64,000 bases of DNA. It comes from Forficula auricularia. Taxonomy: Eukaryota; Arthropoda; Insecta; Dermaptera; Forficulidae. Positions 21,624 through 32,652 of this stretch are shown here, in pieces (positions within the stretch are counted from its first letter, which is position 1; each line of letters begins with the position of its first letter). The notes under the pieces are model-generated. The model was given only the letters and a program-made list of their open reading frames with translations. It did no database searches and was not told where the DNA came from. The stretch lies in assembly GCA_024734495.1 (NCBI GenBank), contig JALMQS010000099.1:65632291-65696290 (forward strand), written 5' to 3'. The translations under genes and the position numbers were made by a program.

Positions 21624-22375
21624 AGAGACTGGATTTTTATGCAGTAAATAATTATGCCAAAAATGGCATAAAATATGCAGTTAAAAATGCTGAAATATGC
21701 AAGTAATATGCAGTAAAATACGTTGAAATATGCAAAGATATGAAGTTTAAGATGGCAAAATAAAATTTTTTATGTACTAAAAAATTAAAATTGAAGACAA
21801 AAAGACTATATATATCAAGGAAGAAACTAATAAAATAAGCTATAGACACCTAGTGTCAAATATGTAGGTACTTTTATTCCGTAAAATATTGTACAAAATT
21901 TTCATTACATTTAATATATTAAAAAATCTTTAAACTCAAAAAATAATAGGTGCACTTGAATAAACTCAACATAATAAATATAATAATGTTTTAAAAATAT
22001 GAACGAAAAAAATACGGGGGCTAGTTTTATTTATCAGGGACTTATTGGGAGGTATTGCTTTTATTTTATTTATTTATTTTTTTTATATTAGCTATCTTTT
22101 CTTATTGACATAGAAATAATAAATTAATAAAGAAATAATAAACAAAGGATCTAAAAAATAATTAATATTTGATTGTAATTGTGAATAATTAATATTTTTA
22201 AAAAAGTATTTTTCTAAATTATCTTCCATAAAATTATGTCTCCCTGTTTTATGTCTTCTTTTTTTCATTCTTCTCCCCAAAAATTACTTTTAAAACATCT
22301 ACATTATGCAATTTTATGCTCTCCTGGGTCGTATGTGACACAAACAAAATATGCAATTGAACAGGAATCCGGTCT
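21624..22375. mobile_element. DNA transposon remnant with AGAGACYGGATT ends
   Basis: The left end reads AGAGACTGGATTTTTATGCA; the right end in complement reads GGAGACCGGATTCC. Subterminal ATATGCAGT-type repeats cluster at the left. About 750 bp, non-coding. It may interrupt family F sequence (21415-21560 and 22376-22680). The target duplication was not resolved. Confidence 0.6.
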
Positions 22376-22680
22376 CCACTTATAACTTTCAAAATATGTA
22401 CTTTAAATATTAAGTTAGATCTTATTTGTAGTTGTAAATGAAATAATGAGGGAATTTGTGGGGTTTTTTAATAACCTTAAATTAAGCCATTTCTAAAAAC
22501 CAATAATTGCAAAAATCATCTAATAATAACCAATTTGGAGGTCTCTTACAACGTCATAATTTCAAAATTCCAAGTTTTTATTTTATTTAGTTTACGAGCT
22601 ACAATTCTGTAATAGACAGACATTGTAGAGAAATTAATAGGTCCCGTTTTACTTTTTAAACGGAGGCCTAAAAAACCATG
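22376..22680 (-). repeat. Family F repeat
   Basis: Contains the complement of the family F body: AATGAGGGAATTTGTGGGG, TTAAATTAAGCCATTTCTAA and TTTGGAGGTCTCTTACAACG, comparable to 39035-39310 (minus) and 44920-45128, 54400-54655 (plus). Confidence 0.65.
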
Positions 22681-22801
22681 CAATATCAAATTGAAAGTTT
22701 CTTTTTGACGAGAGTAGCAGAATTTTTATAAATTGAAGGAGACAATAAAAGAGTATATCTTTAGGTGGAATTATAAATTTTCAATTTATTTATAACGAGA
22801 C

Positions 22802-23020
22802 GGGGAGTCGGGTAGCTCAGTCAGCTAACGCACTGGCCTCGCTTCGGCATCGGTCGATTATGACGATGTTGGAGTGGAGGTCCGGGGTTCGATCCTGGCT
22901 GGCAAATAAAAATATCTACCGGCTGAAAACTCGGCTCCCTCACTAACCGTACTAACACTCTAATTATGTGCTGTCTGGGCTTTGTTCCCGGTGACATTAA
23001 ATAAATTAAAAAAAAAAAAA
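22802..23020 (+). mobile_element. tRNA-derived SINE, family S2, with perfect 12-bp target duplication
   Basis: Head GGGTAGCTCAGTCAGCTAACG (A box) and GGGGTTCGATCCTGG (B box) are close to tRNA consensus. The body has GGCTGAAAACTCGGCTCCCTC and TGTGCTGTCTGGGCTTTG, and the tail is A13. TTATAACGAGAC is repeated exactly at 22790-22801 and 23021-23032. Well-kept boxes and tail suggest a young copy; a diverged one lies at 47848-48046. Confidence 0.93.
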
Positions 23021-23026
23021 TTATAA

Positions 23027-23066
23027 CGAGACTATAGTTTCAAGGACTTTGCCCTCTTCATCAGTC
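23027..23066 (-). ncRNA. Hammerhead ribozyme candidate, dimer type
   Basis: Minus strand: GA-CTGATGA-A, stem II GAGGGC-AAA-GTCCTT (two G-U pairs), GAA, ACTATAGT, C, TCG. Core and GUC cleavage triplet are intact; stem III is the loopless self-complementary ACUAUAGU. Stem I is only 2 bp here. Confidence 0.65.
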
Positions 23067-23197
23067 GTTTACAGTTGATTCACAGGAATTAATGTATTCT
23101 CGTTAACTATAGTCTCGTTATAAATAAATTAAAAATTTATAATTCCAGCAGAAGATACACTCTTTTATTGTCTCCTTCAACTACATATACAATATCA

Positions 23198-24084
23198 TTC
23201 GCATAATAGAAATTTACCTTTTATTTAAATGTTGATTTATTAACAAGGGGTAAGTAGGTGATGTCATGTGGTGTGCAAAGAATATCTGAATATTTTTATT
23301 TAATGATGATTTTATTACTAGATTAAAAATAAGATCTAAGAATATGCAAATAAAATTTTCGGTTAGGAAATTAGCATTCACTTATTTGATGTAATTTTTA
23401 TTTCTAATCAGATGACAAGAAGATGCTGATGATTCATAGATTAGGAGTTGAGAGACAGTGGTTTCGTTGTGAAAGAAGGCCAGCTACTTTCGTAAGATTC
23501 AACTCCCTCTCGCTTTTCAATAGAAACATTCGACCGAACGAAATTGCTATTAATATCAATTAATAGATCTCACCAACTCCATCTTCCTCGCAAAGCATGT
23601 CAGTCGGGCTGGAAGAGGAATAGCACTTAAAATATTTCAATTTTTCGCATATTCGTGTTTGAATGTGAAGCGTGATAGCATGAAGAAATCAACTGTGGTC
23701 ATCACACGACTTTCACATTCTCACTTATTTGAAATCATCGCGACACTCCTAATTTAGGCCCCCTTCATTTATTTCAATCGGATTAAAATTTATACACGAC
23801 TAATAACTCATGACACTTAAGTACACCAATTACAAAAAAAATCGTTAGTGCCGTTTTTGAGAAAATAAAAAAAAAACGAAAAACCACTGACCAATGAATT
23901 TTTGTCCACGTTTTGGCCTTTGGGGACAACAATATCCGGTTTTATGTCATAAATTCCAACAATTAAGGGTATCGATTCCTTCCACCTAGAAGTTACAAAA
24001 TTAAATTAACTTTTTTCATCTCTGAGATAGAAGCTCTCAAAGTTTCAGGACCAAGGCAGGCGATCGCAATACTTCACATTACTA
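23198..24084. other. No gene recognised
   Basis: Includes a GC-richer patch (23400-23720) with no long open frame. Nothing else assigned. Confidence 0.4.
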
Positions 24085-24580
24085 TCTATATAAATAAAAA
24101 TGTACTGTTACGCTTAAGCGATACGTTGAAGGATCTCCGAAAGTTCTTCACCGATTTCTTTGAAATTTTCACACAACATTCCATTCAAATACACGAGTGT
24201 TTTTATATATAGTGTTTTTATAGATACCACACCTGAGGCAAGTAAAAAAATTTTTTTTCGAGGAAACAACGCCAGCGCTCTCTGGGGGGTAAAAGCAAAC
24301 AAACAAGATGGCCAATAATAGCTTTTTGGAAATCTTCCAACTGTCAATATTATTTTTGGTTAAGGGAACTATTTTGACAAGTAATATATAATGTATTTAC
24401 TGTTTTAATACCTATTCTAGAATTATTTGAATTTTCAATTTATTTTCAAAACTATTATTATTTTTTAAATACATTTAAAAAATCGGGTCAGCTATTATCT
24501 AAATAAGTTTTAACCATAAAACGAGACGCTCCCCGCCAGAGTTAGGTGACGCCGGGCCTAAGGCCCGGGCGTCAGCTAGT
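24085..24580 (+). mobile_element. Non-autonomous Helitron-like element
   Basis: The 5' end TCTATATAAATAAAAATG is typical of insect Helitron starts, followed by a CACCGATTTCTTTGAAATTT-type segment. The 3' end is a strong hairpin (GACGCC-GGGCCT and AGGCCCGGGCGTC, about 24549-24573) followed by AGCTAGT, a CTRRT terminus. The hairpin sits closer to the end than usual, and the next base is A rather than T. No Rep/helicase is encoded. Confidence 0.7.
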
Positions 24581-25730
24581 ATTCTATAGACATAGATGTG
24601 AAAGAAAAAAAGCGTTTTGAATCATGTTCTTTTTTTGTCTGTGTGTTAGTCTGGATACACACGATAACTCCAGGAAGGAAGAACTTATAAAGTTCATTCT
24701 GTTGTCGAAATGGTTGTATCCCAAAAAGAAAAACCTATTTGTTTCAACTTGCTATCTCAAACCTTTAATAGACGAAAATGTTGCAATTTTCTTAAATAGA
24801 ATTGGCACATTGAAAGCACTCGATTCTATAGAAATTGGAATTCAATCAACATTTAATGGAATTAGCTTTTTGTGGAGGCCCGTCTAAGACGCTGCGTGCT
24901 AGATTATTTAATAGTTCAAAAAGTCGTGATGCTTGCATTCCATTGAAATTGACACTGCGAGATGCAAACAAAACTCTAGTCCACTCGGATCAGAATGTCT
25001 AGATGTGCTCAATCGAAATAACCACAGATAATTAAAAAAAAAAATGGTAAAACACTTTGAAGATATCTAGAGGTAAGACGATTTGAAGCAAAACCATAGT
25101 GTGAAATCTTCAGTCTTTTTACATTGAAATTTTTATTTTTATTTTTTTATTTTGATACCGGACTATTAGATTTTTGCCTCTTGGGATCAATTTCCGAGAG
25201 GCAATGACAGGCTTTCTGACGTGAAAGCAAAATTATATATAATTCTCAGATCAAACAGAGGGCACCCTCATTGATTTTTCTTTCAAAAGTGTAATTCTTA
25301 AGAGCTTTCAAGTGTGAGTTTCGAAATGAGTTTCGGAATTTCAAATACTAAGAAAATGCAGAGAATTTGCAGAGATGTAAGTTCTTACGATATTTTTGTA
25401 ATTTTAGTTTTTTCGATAAGAAAATTAATCTTAATTGTAAGTATAAATTACTTTTAATATCATTTAGAGATTTAGAACACAGTGTAATTAGTGTAAATTA
25501 TTTATTGTATGGTCATGGTAAAACATTTAATCCAACATTTAGGAAAAAAAATAATTTTATCCAACTATAACCATATCCTTTCTTGAAAGATTTTTTTTAT
25601 CAGTTTAAGTATTCAAATTAATTTCGAATTCCGCGGAGTAGATTCGCGAGCAAATCTACTAAACGGAATTTTTAACAAATTATAAATAAATTTGTTTTTC
25701 AAGTATATTTATACAAATATAGAAATTATC
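24581..25730. other. No gene recognised
   Basis: An open frame of 87 codons (24624-24887) has no recognisable motif and no clear splice sites. The rest is AT-rich. Confidence 0.4.
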
Positions 25731-26101
25731 AAATTAATTAAGTTAATCTTTAAGAAATTCAAAGATATTTTTATAAAGCGAAATTTTTGAGAATACTTAG
25801 CCAGACTACCGTTTTATTAGAACCATTGAGGTCCAGCTGATTCTCCATCCTGAACCAAGAGAGCGAAAAAAGATATGGTCCATCTAGGTGGTGGTCCGTG
25901 GTGGGGTATCATGCGGGCTATGCGCGGATTGATACCGGGTAACACCTAGATGGACCATATCTTTTTTCGCTCTCTTGGTTCAGGATGGAGAATCAGCTGG
26001 ACTCAATGGTTCTAATAAAACGGTAGTCTAACTAAGTATTCTCAAAAATTTCGCTTTATAAAAATATCTTTGAATTTCTTAAAAGATTAACTTAATTAAT
26101 T
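25731..26101. repeat. Near-perfect 160-bp inverted repeat (hairpin) with GC-rich loop
   Basis: Arms 25731-25890 and 25943-26101 are inverted copies differing by about two substitutions and two single-base indels. The 52-base loop holds GGTATCA...TGATACC, a second inner stem, and is GC-rich. No terminal motif of a known transposon family and no obvious target duplication is seen. Transcription of either strand would give a long double-stranded RNA. Confidence 0.95.
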
Positions 26102-26638
26102 AAGTATTCATAATTTTTTGAAGGCTGTTAAGAAGTTCACCACCCATCAACTAATCTCATTATTGATTTAGGCTTCAATTTTATTGATTTGGTTTGAAAT
26201 AAATCGAATGGTATACAGTATTTATATATAAATAATAATGATTTAATTTATTAATCGATCTAACTAAAACAAAACATATTTCGGAGAGTAATAATTAATT
26301 TATCTTTTCATATTTAACGACAAGTAAATTAAAGGGATATCGAATCTCGAATAACAGACTTTACAATTTAATGAGCTTTATTATAAAATCGAATCCAAAT
26401 AAGCCATTGTGTGGAACAAATGCATGAAGTTTGTAAGATTCTAACCAAACAAATGTTATCAATGAGCAAAGCGATGTGGTTGACCATAACTGATATCCAA
26501 AGATAGATAAGGATAAGGTTTAATGCTTACGGAAGTATTTATGCCTCTTGCCTAATCCAAAGGAAACCCGAAGCTATAATTTGAGATAATTAGATAGATT
26601 TAATGGTAAATAAATAAAAGTAATTGAATCGAACTTGA

Positions 26639-26790
26639 CTGGCTGAGCCGTTGGAGCTGACTCCCCTATAAATTGTTGAGATCTTTCCCAATAAGTGACT
26701 TCACCGACTCTTGAGTGCAGGTCGGAAGATATCTGGTTCAACACTAGTCGACGTATGACTTCTAATGTGTTCAATTAAATTAAAAATAAT
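26639..26790 (+). repeat. Possible tRNA-derived SINE remnant
   Basis: TGGCTGAGCCGTTGGAGC resembles an A box and CTGGTTCAACACTAG a weak B box about 90 bp later. No flanking repeat was found. The minus-strand open frame here is 66 codons without recognised motifs. Confidence 0.3.
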
Positions 26791-26805
26791 TAATTATATA
26801 CTTGT

Positions 26806-26942
26806 GTACCAAAAATTACGCGCCCGAGTTGCTCATATTTGGGGCAATCGCACGGGTCAACCCGCCCACAGTGCAATGGTCAGGTCTCGCCATGAAGAAA
26901 CCACCTCATGATCATGGTAACCCCTGCGCCAGGTCAAAATTG
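26806..26942 (-). pseudogene. U1 snRNA pseudogene (3'-truncated, 5' end mutated)
   Basis: On minus: ACCTGGCGCAGGGGTTACC, GTGATCACGAAGG-like GATCATGAGG (U1-70K loop region), CCATTGCACTG (U1A loop), GGTTGACCCGTGCGATTGCC, GAGCAACTCGGGCGCG and the Sm site AATTTTTGGTA. This is the order of U1 snRNA stem-loops I to III and the Sm site. The splice-site-pairing 5' end (ATACTTACCTGG in functional U1) reads ATTTTGACCTGG, and stem-loop IV after the Sm site is missing. It is therefore most likely a retro-pseudogene. Recognition rests on memory of insect U1. Confidence 0.88.
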
Positions 26943-27054
26943 ACATTTATGAAATTATTCATAAAAGAAACGGTCGATTTAATTTGAATCGGAGAATGAA
27001 AACATTTTTTTTTAAGCGAGATCCTCTGTCAGCTCCAGTCGAATTTCAGGTGTA

Positions 27055-27100
27055 TTCAGGGCCATAGCCAGAAATATTTATCAGGGGAGGGAGGAGATTA
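27055..27100 (+). mobile_element. Possible transposon terminus
   Basis: CAGGGCCATAGCCAGAAATA followed by a G-rich run resembles common DNA transposon ends; no partner end was found. Confidence 0.25.
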
Positions 27101-27239
27101 GTTACTCACCAAGGGATTAGGAGAGTATGGATATACCACACATTTTAAATAAGCTGACGTGTTCTGATGTGGCCATCCACTTGACTTTACCATACAACCT
27201 GGCCCCTCACTTATATTTAATATTTAATAAAATTATTTA

Positions 27240-27640
27240 AAATCATGTAGGGGGGGGGTTAGATTTTGCATTTTTAGACTCCTGGGACCCACTGATTATG
27301 TATACAAAATTTGGTTTAGTTTGGTAAATGGCCAAGATTTTCATTTTTTGACCCTCCGCCTCCCCCCCAATTCCGGGCGGTTAGTTTTTGCATTTTTAGA
27401 CTTCTGGGGACCCTCTGATTATGTATAAAAAATTTGGTTGAGTTTGGTAAATGGCCAAAAATTTCATTTTTTGACCCTCCGCCCCCCCCCCCCCCCACAC
27501 ACATTTTGGGCGGTTAGATTTTGCATTTTTAGACTTCTGGGGGTCCACTGATTATGTATACAAAATTTGGTTGAGTTTGCTCAAACGACATAGATTTTTA
27601 ATTTTTAACCCCCTCCCCCTCGACCCCCCTTAATTTTGGG
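27240..27640 (-). repeat. Minisatellite array, ~120-bp units (about 3.3 copies)
   Basis: Units repeat TTTTTGCATTTTTAGACTTC, TGGGGRCCCWCTGATTATG, TATACAAAATTTGGTTGAG and TTTGACCCTCCGCC plus C-run. It is the same unit as at 14530-14905 in opposite orientation. C-runs of variable length separate units. The glycine-rich open frames on minus are shadows. Confidence 0.88.
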
Positions 27641-27941
27641 TCGATAATCAGCTCTTAATCTCAATAGAGTAGAAAACATGACCTCCCTGATGCCCAGATG
27701 TTTTTTTTATCAAAGTATTATTCGTATTAAATTTTTATTTAACGTTTATTTATATCCTGTAAAATTTCGATATTTGTCTCAACATTTCGGAGAGGGGTGT
27801 TCTTGTACCCAAACTCACACCGCAGGTTACGGCCATAGGCGTAATAAAGTACAAAAAAGTGAGTGAATTTAGATACATAATTAAAGGAATCGTAGGGAGT
27901 TGGACAAGACTTTAAATTAAATACAAGTTTTGATTAAATAT

Positions 27942-27981
27942 GCCATACGTTTCGTTGCTATTTTGCAACTTCTTCAGTGGC
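27942..27981 (-). ncRNA. Hammerhead ribozyme candidate, dimer type, best stem I
   Basis: Minus strand: GCCA-CTGAAGA-A, stem II GTTGC-AAAATA-GCAAC, GAAACGTA, TGGC. Complete core, 5-bp perfect stem II, self-complementary ACGU as stem III, cleavage after GUA, and a perfect 4-bp stem I (GCCA/TGGC). Surrounding element boundaries were not resolved. Confidence 0.75.
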
Positions 27982-28344
27982 TCATTTATTAAACTTATTT
28001 GTCAGGATTTTTTACTACGAGAAAAAACATTTCAAACAATATTCTTTTTTCTATCACAATTCATTCAACTCATCAACCAACATCAAATATAAACTTTTAA
28101 ACAAATTAATTGTTTTTTGTCAAAAAACTAAAAGAATCAAATTGAACAAAGAAATTTTTATTTTTTTATTTTTATTATTTATTTTAAGATGTCATTAAGA
28201 AGATTATTAGATACATAATGTTATTAGATTTCATTTTTAGTCCAGGAACTGAAAAAGATGGTGAAACGTTCTTAGAGAAGAAGAAAAAGAAGTAGAATCT
28301 GTAATAATGGAGCTGTTGAAGCTTGTATTTTTGTGATTAATTTG

Positions 28345-28636
28345 ATTAAAATTTGAATTTTTATTTAAATCACACAAAATTAATTATAATTATTTATTGA
28401 ATACGAACAAATAATACAATATAACTATGACGTTTCGATCGACTTATTCTGCGTTCGTTCTCAAATATCAGCACCCACTTCGATTATAGGTTAAATGATT
28501 CGGAGTGGGTGCTCATACTGAGAACGATCGCAGAATAAGTCGATCAAGCGTCGTAATTATATTGTATTATTTGTTCGTGTTCAATAAATAATTATAATTA
28601 ATTATGTGTGATTTAAATAAAAATTCAAATTTTAGT
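28345..28636. mobile_element. Foldback element, PLE-like (family H)
   Basis: Arms about 28345-28480 and 28502-28636 are inverted, from AAAATTTGAATTTTTATTTA through CAAATAATACAATATAACTA and CGATCGACTTATTCTGCG to CACCCACT. The plus-strand segment AGAACGATCGCAGAATAAG-TCGAT also occurs at 40613-40660 followed by CGAAACGTCGTAG, so it is probably a decayed hammerhead (CAGAATA for CTGAAGA). Non-coding. Confidence 0.75.
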
Positions 28637-28699
28637 ATCTATAATTATGTCTTTGATATCTGAAAAATTATTTGGAGCTGGACCACCCAAATAAAAACT

Positions 28700-28765
28700 G
28701 ATGAAAATAAAAAATACTTAATGTTTTCCACGACGTTTCGGCTTTAAATTCTTAGAAGGAAAAAC
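28700..28765 (-). ncRNA. Decayed hammerhead-like motif
   Basis: Minus strand has CTAAGAATTTAAAGCCGAAAC-GTCG. The GAAACGTC end is intact, but the CTGANGA core is broken and stem II is lost. Confidence 0.35.
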
Positions 28766-29133
28766 AATCCAAAAATATAATAATTTTTTTAATTTGGCTT
28801 TAGATGATGGTCCAACCAGAAAGAATCTACCAGATAAAAAAATATTTTAGAAGCCTTTTAACATTAGAAATGTGTAGGCTCGATCCTACGACATATTCCA
28901 AGGATTGTTTCCAACACTAGATAGGAACCTACGATGTTTCTTATAAGAACTCCATGAAGCGGAACAGTTCATTCGAGTGAGTAGGTACTTTATCGTTTAA
29001 GAAGGCGTAGAGAGTGTCTTTTGTCTCGCAGAAAATCACGGATCATTTCATTTTTCGATTAGAGATACGTAGCTGTTCAACTTGAAAGAAACACCTCCCT
29101 TTGCGATTATTTGGTGGTCTCTCTCTTCCATAA

Positions 29134-29776
29134 CACTGTTCTACAAAAAAATTTTCCCCGTAAATCTAACAATGGATTCCGGTAGAGTTTTATATGCTGA
29201 TTATCATGCAATTTCCCAATTTTTTACAACACGTCAGAGTTTTGAGATATTATCGGTCAAATTGACGAAAAAGGCCATTTTGACCCATTTTCGAGTCCCA
29301 TTAAATATTAAACAGCAATATTTGAAATCAAAATATTTTGTTGATCTAATTGAAAACACTCTTTTTAAATTACCATTTGTTTTTAGCTCAATTATAACTC
29401 GAGTTATATCTAAAAAACTAAAACTACGTGAATTTAAAGGATAATAAACATAGATAAAAACATAAGTTTTTATTCTTTTAGCTATAACTCGAGTTCTAAT
29501 TGAGCTAAAAACAAGTGGTAATTTGAAATCAAAGAGGAAGCTGTTTTCTATTAAGGCAACAAAATATTTTGATTCCAAATATTGCTGTTTAATATCTAAT
29601 GAGACTCGAAAATAGGTCAAAATGGCCTTTTTCGTCATTTTGATCGATAATATCTCAAAACTCTGACGTGTTGTAAAAAATCGGGAAATTTCATGATAAT
29701 CAGCGTATAAAACTCTACTAGAATCCATTGCTAGGTTTACGTGGATAAATTTTTGTTTAATTTTTGTCGAACAGTG
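29134..29776. mobile_element. Long-TIR DNA element, possibly Harbinger-like (TAA duplication)
   Basis: The ends CACTGTTCTACAAAAA and the complement of CACTGTTCGACAAAAA lie between TAA at 29131-29133 and 29777-29779. Nearly the whole element is two inverted arms (about 29134-29420 and 29480-29776). Each arm has an open frame reading MDSxRVLYADYH...SFEILS, giving 120 and 185 codons. The arms differ mainly at amino-acid-changing sites, so the frames look incidental. Confidence 0.75.
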
Positions 29777-29779
29777 TAA

Positions 29780-30790
29780 TTTAGACAACACAATTAAATA
29801 TAAGTATTTACAAGCGGACTAAATAAAATTGACTATTTTTGTAAGAGATTTTTCTTAAAAATGCATTTATACCATATATCGTGGGGTTATTGCGAAAAGT
29901 CATTAACTAACATTTTCTTACATTTGAGATAACCCACTTTCAAACTTACGATTAGATTTAAAAATACTTAAGTAGCAATTTAATTGTTTAGCTTTTGTTT
30001 TTTGTAATTATAAATACCTATGTTTCATACCTCACACAATTGAGTAAAATACCTTACATTTATATTTTTTTTTCGCTCTGTAAAATCAGAACATTGTGCA
30101 CTTAGTGAAATTGTTTTTTATATTTAATAGGGTTTGTGTTATTTTGATTCCCTTAAAGTATTTTTATATCGATAAATATGATCGAAACACACACAATTAA
30201 GTAATATTAGATGAAAATCCACCAAAAGTGTACTTAGTGACTAGCCCACGATATATTTATATGTATATTGAGAACATTTTTACGACGTATATGTTTTACA
30301 CTTAACAGATTACTTTTGTAGAAATTTTTGTATCTTTTGTGAAAATTTTTAGGTTTAGATACCAAAAACTATTCATGGTTTAATATGAGAGAGAGAGCGT
30401 GGTAGCAGCCAAACAAAAGATTATTTTTGATACATAAACTTTATTTTGCCATCTTCAGTCATCGAGCTAAACAACATACATTATCATTAAATCATTGCGC
30501 TTAATTGTAGTAAATCATGATCAGTTATAAATTTATATATTAAAGAAAAAATTTCAAAAAAAAAAAATGTTTTTATTTCAAAATGCTATAAAAGCTGAAT
30601 ATACATTTTTCTTTAATCCTCAAAAATATGCTATTCTCATTTGACTTAAAATAAATGCGTGGGTTGTTTTAATTAAAATTCAAGTCAAACGCCCACCGTA
30701 TTATTTTCATAGTGTGAATATACTTTGAAATCTAGAAAAAAAAATATATTAGGCTTTTAATTGCATATTGAAATAAAAGTGTATTTTTCC
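29780..30790. other. AT-rich stretch, nothing recognised
   Basis: One decayed motif (CTGAAGATGGCAAAATAAAG on minus near 30443-30462) lacks the GAAAC half. No genes seen. Confidence 0.4.
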
Positions 30791-30805
30791 ATCTAGTGGG
30801 TACCA

Positions 30806-31010
30806 TTAGTCCTAAGACTGGTTTGACACAACCACCAGCCTCCAATCAACTCTATCCTATTCATTTCTAAGAAAGTTCCACATCCTATATCCTTCATTAT
30901 CTGGAGAAAATACACTAATCTAGATCTTTTCCTTCCCCTTTTCTTCCCCACTTCACCCTCTGAAATATCCTTTGGCAATCTACCATGTCTTATAACGTGT
31001 GTCCAGATAA
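30806..31010 (-). pseudogene. Old RTE-like LINE 3' fragment
   Basis: Minus frame reads DISEGEVGKKRGRKRSRLVYF, matching the C-terminal RT-domain tail of 11700-11800 with many changes and a missing segment. Plus-strand text CCTAAGACTGGTTTGA also matches. Strongly decayed. Confidence 0.8.
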
Positions 31011-32652
31011 ACTGACAGACAGGCGAATCAAGTTAAATAAAACATGTAAGTAATTACTAAGATCTTCATTAAAAATGCTAATATATCTTTAACCTTGTCG
31101 GTTGGCTTATCATTCACAGTTTGAAGGTATAGTCCCGGCGTCCCGGACAGTTTTTATTTAGAAAAAAAAAGTGGTGAATATACACAAAAACAAAAAGTGC
31201 AGCATCGATAAAGCTAATAGTGAATTAAATTGGAGTGATGAGATTAAAAATAAGTAACAAAGCAATTTTAAAGAAAGATCATGCTAGTGATAAACATTAA
31301 TATTTTTTTTATAATAAGCTATTATGTTCAATTAAGATTAATTAAAATTTTTTACTACATAATTGTTGTTTTTTGATAACGATGAATCTCATCGGTGGTC
31401 GAGGCGGTGAAACCTGAAAATCCCTACGCAAAATTCTAATAAATTCTCACTTTGTGAAGATCCTCCAATGGCTCTCTTGTGGCTTCACTATAGATGAAGA
31501 TAAAATGGGGATCTGAAAATTCCTAATCTGATTTTTTTTTACGTTGAAAATACTCCATTACTGAAGTTTTTTTAGATCTTTTTAGATCTCTTTTTAGTAC
31601 TAGGAAGAATATACTTCTCTTTTACCATTATCGTATAGAAGATGCTCAAAATGTTTTGCGCAAACTTTCGAAATTGTCCAGGTTTGAGAAATAAATATTA
31701 ATAACGTTTAACGAATTGAAACTGAAATTTACTAGTGTATTTGTTGATGTTGAAAATACACATTTTCAAATTTTTCTAAATATTTATTCAAAGTATTATT
31801 AGAATTTTACCCTATCATTAACTTAGTTTAAACTTTGAAAATAACAAAAACTAGCCATTTATCTGATAGGACTCGTCCTCTCCCATAACTCATCGATAAG
31901 CGACCATTAAGATAATGAAATGCAATTTTTACATCGTTCTCATTAATACCTGGCTATTAATATAACATTCAAAGATACCATAGAAAAAAGCAAGGTTCAA
32001 ATAAAATTAGAAATTAAAAAATAGCCCCATTATTGCTAAATAACATATATCTATATTAGAAAATTATTTGAAACGAATAGTTTTCACAAAATTTCAATGA
32101 GCGGAAGCGCGTAAAAATAACTACCGTGATTATTATTGAAATGACTTATATTATCAGTGACTTTTCACATCAAATACAAATACAAATGAATTAAATAAAG
32201 AAATTATTGTGTGCGTGTTGTACTTTGCAACCGGATGATTTTCAAATTCAAATTATATGTATTGTATTGTCTTTTTTCCAGTTAAAGATTTTTCTAGTAT
32301 TAGGTAATTCATTTAATTTTCTTAACTAGACATTTTAAGTATTTGCTGTAGATATTAAATAGAGTTGTATACTGAGTGAATCTAAAATAAAAAGCAGGGG
32401 ACTTCAGTCAAAGTCATCACTTAACAAAAGGTCCAAACTGTTGGTATAAGAGGAACTTCAATATTCCTTATGACCATATCAGACTAAATAAATGACCAGT
32501 ATTGTTAAAGACATATTGAAAAACTAGATACAGATACGTATGCTCTTGTGAAAATATATATATAAATACAAATGCAAACTTTCCAAAACATCCTATATAT
32601 AGACACAGTTAGATAGAGTACCTAAATGGGCACTTTACTTCAGTACCTAGCT
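31011..32652. other. No gene recognised
   Basis: AT-rich unique-looking DNA; one weak AG/GT pair near 32280-32305 flanks only 22 nt. Nothing assigned. Confidence 0.4.

Larger units (their letters stand above)
22689..23189. mobile_element. Family B foldback element split by a SINE
   Basis: Outer family B arms (AAATTGAAAGTTTCTTTTTG... and ...TTTTATTGTCTCCTTCAA) are flanked by CAATATCA (22681-22688, 23190-23197). The interior is interrupted at TTATAACGAGAC by the SINE at 22802-23020. A hammerhead lies on minus at 23027-23066. Confidence 0.8.

Noticed and set aside
28250..28275. Hammerhead at CTGAAAAAGATGGTGAAACGTT
   Set aside because: Core spacing is wrong and there is no stem II.
29082..29791. 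Open frames of 120 and 185 codons on opposite strands as a real gene
   Set aside because: They are mirrored readings of a long inverted repeat. Of about 14 codon differences between arms, roughly ten change the amino acid, which does not suggest selection on a protein.
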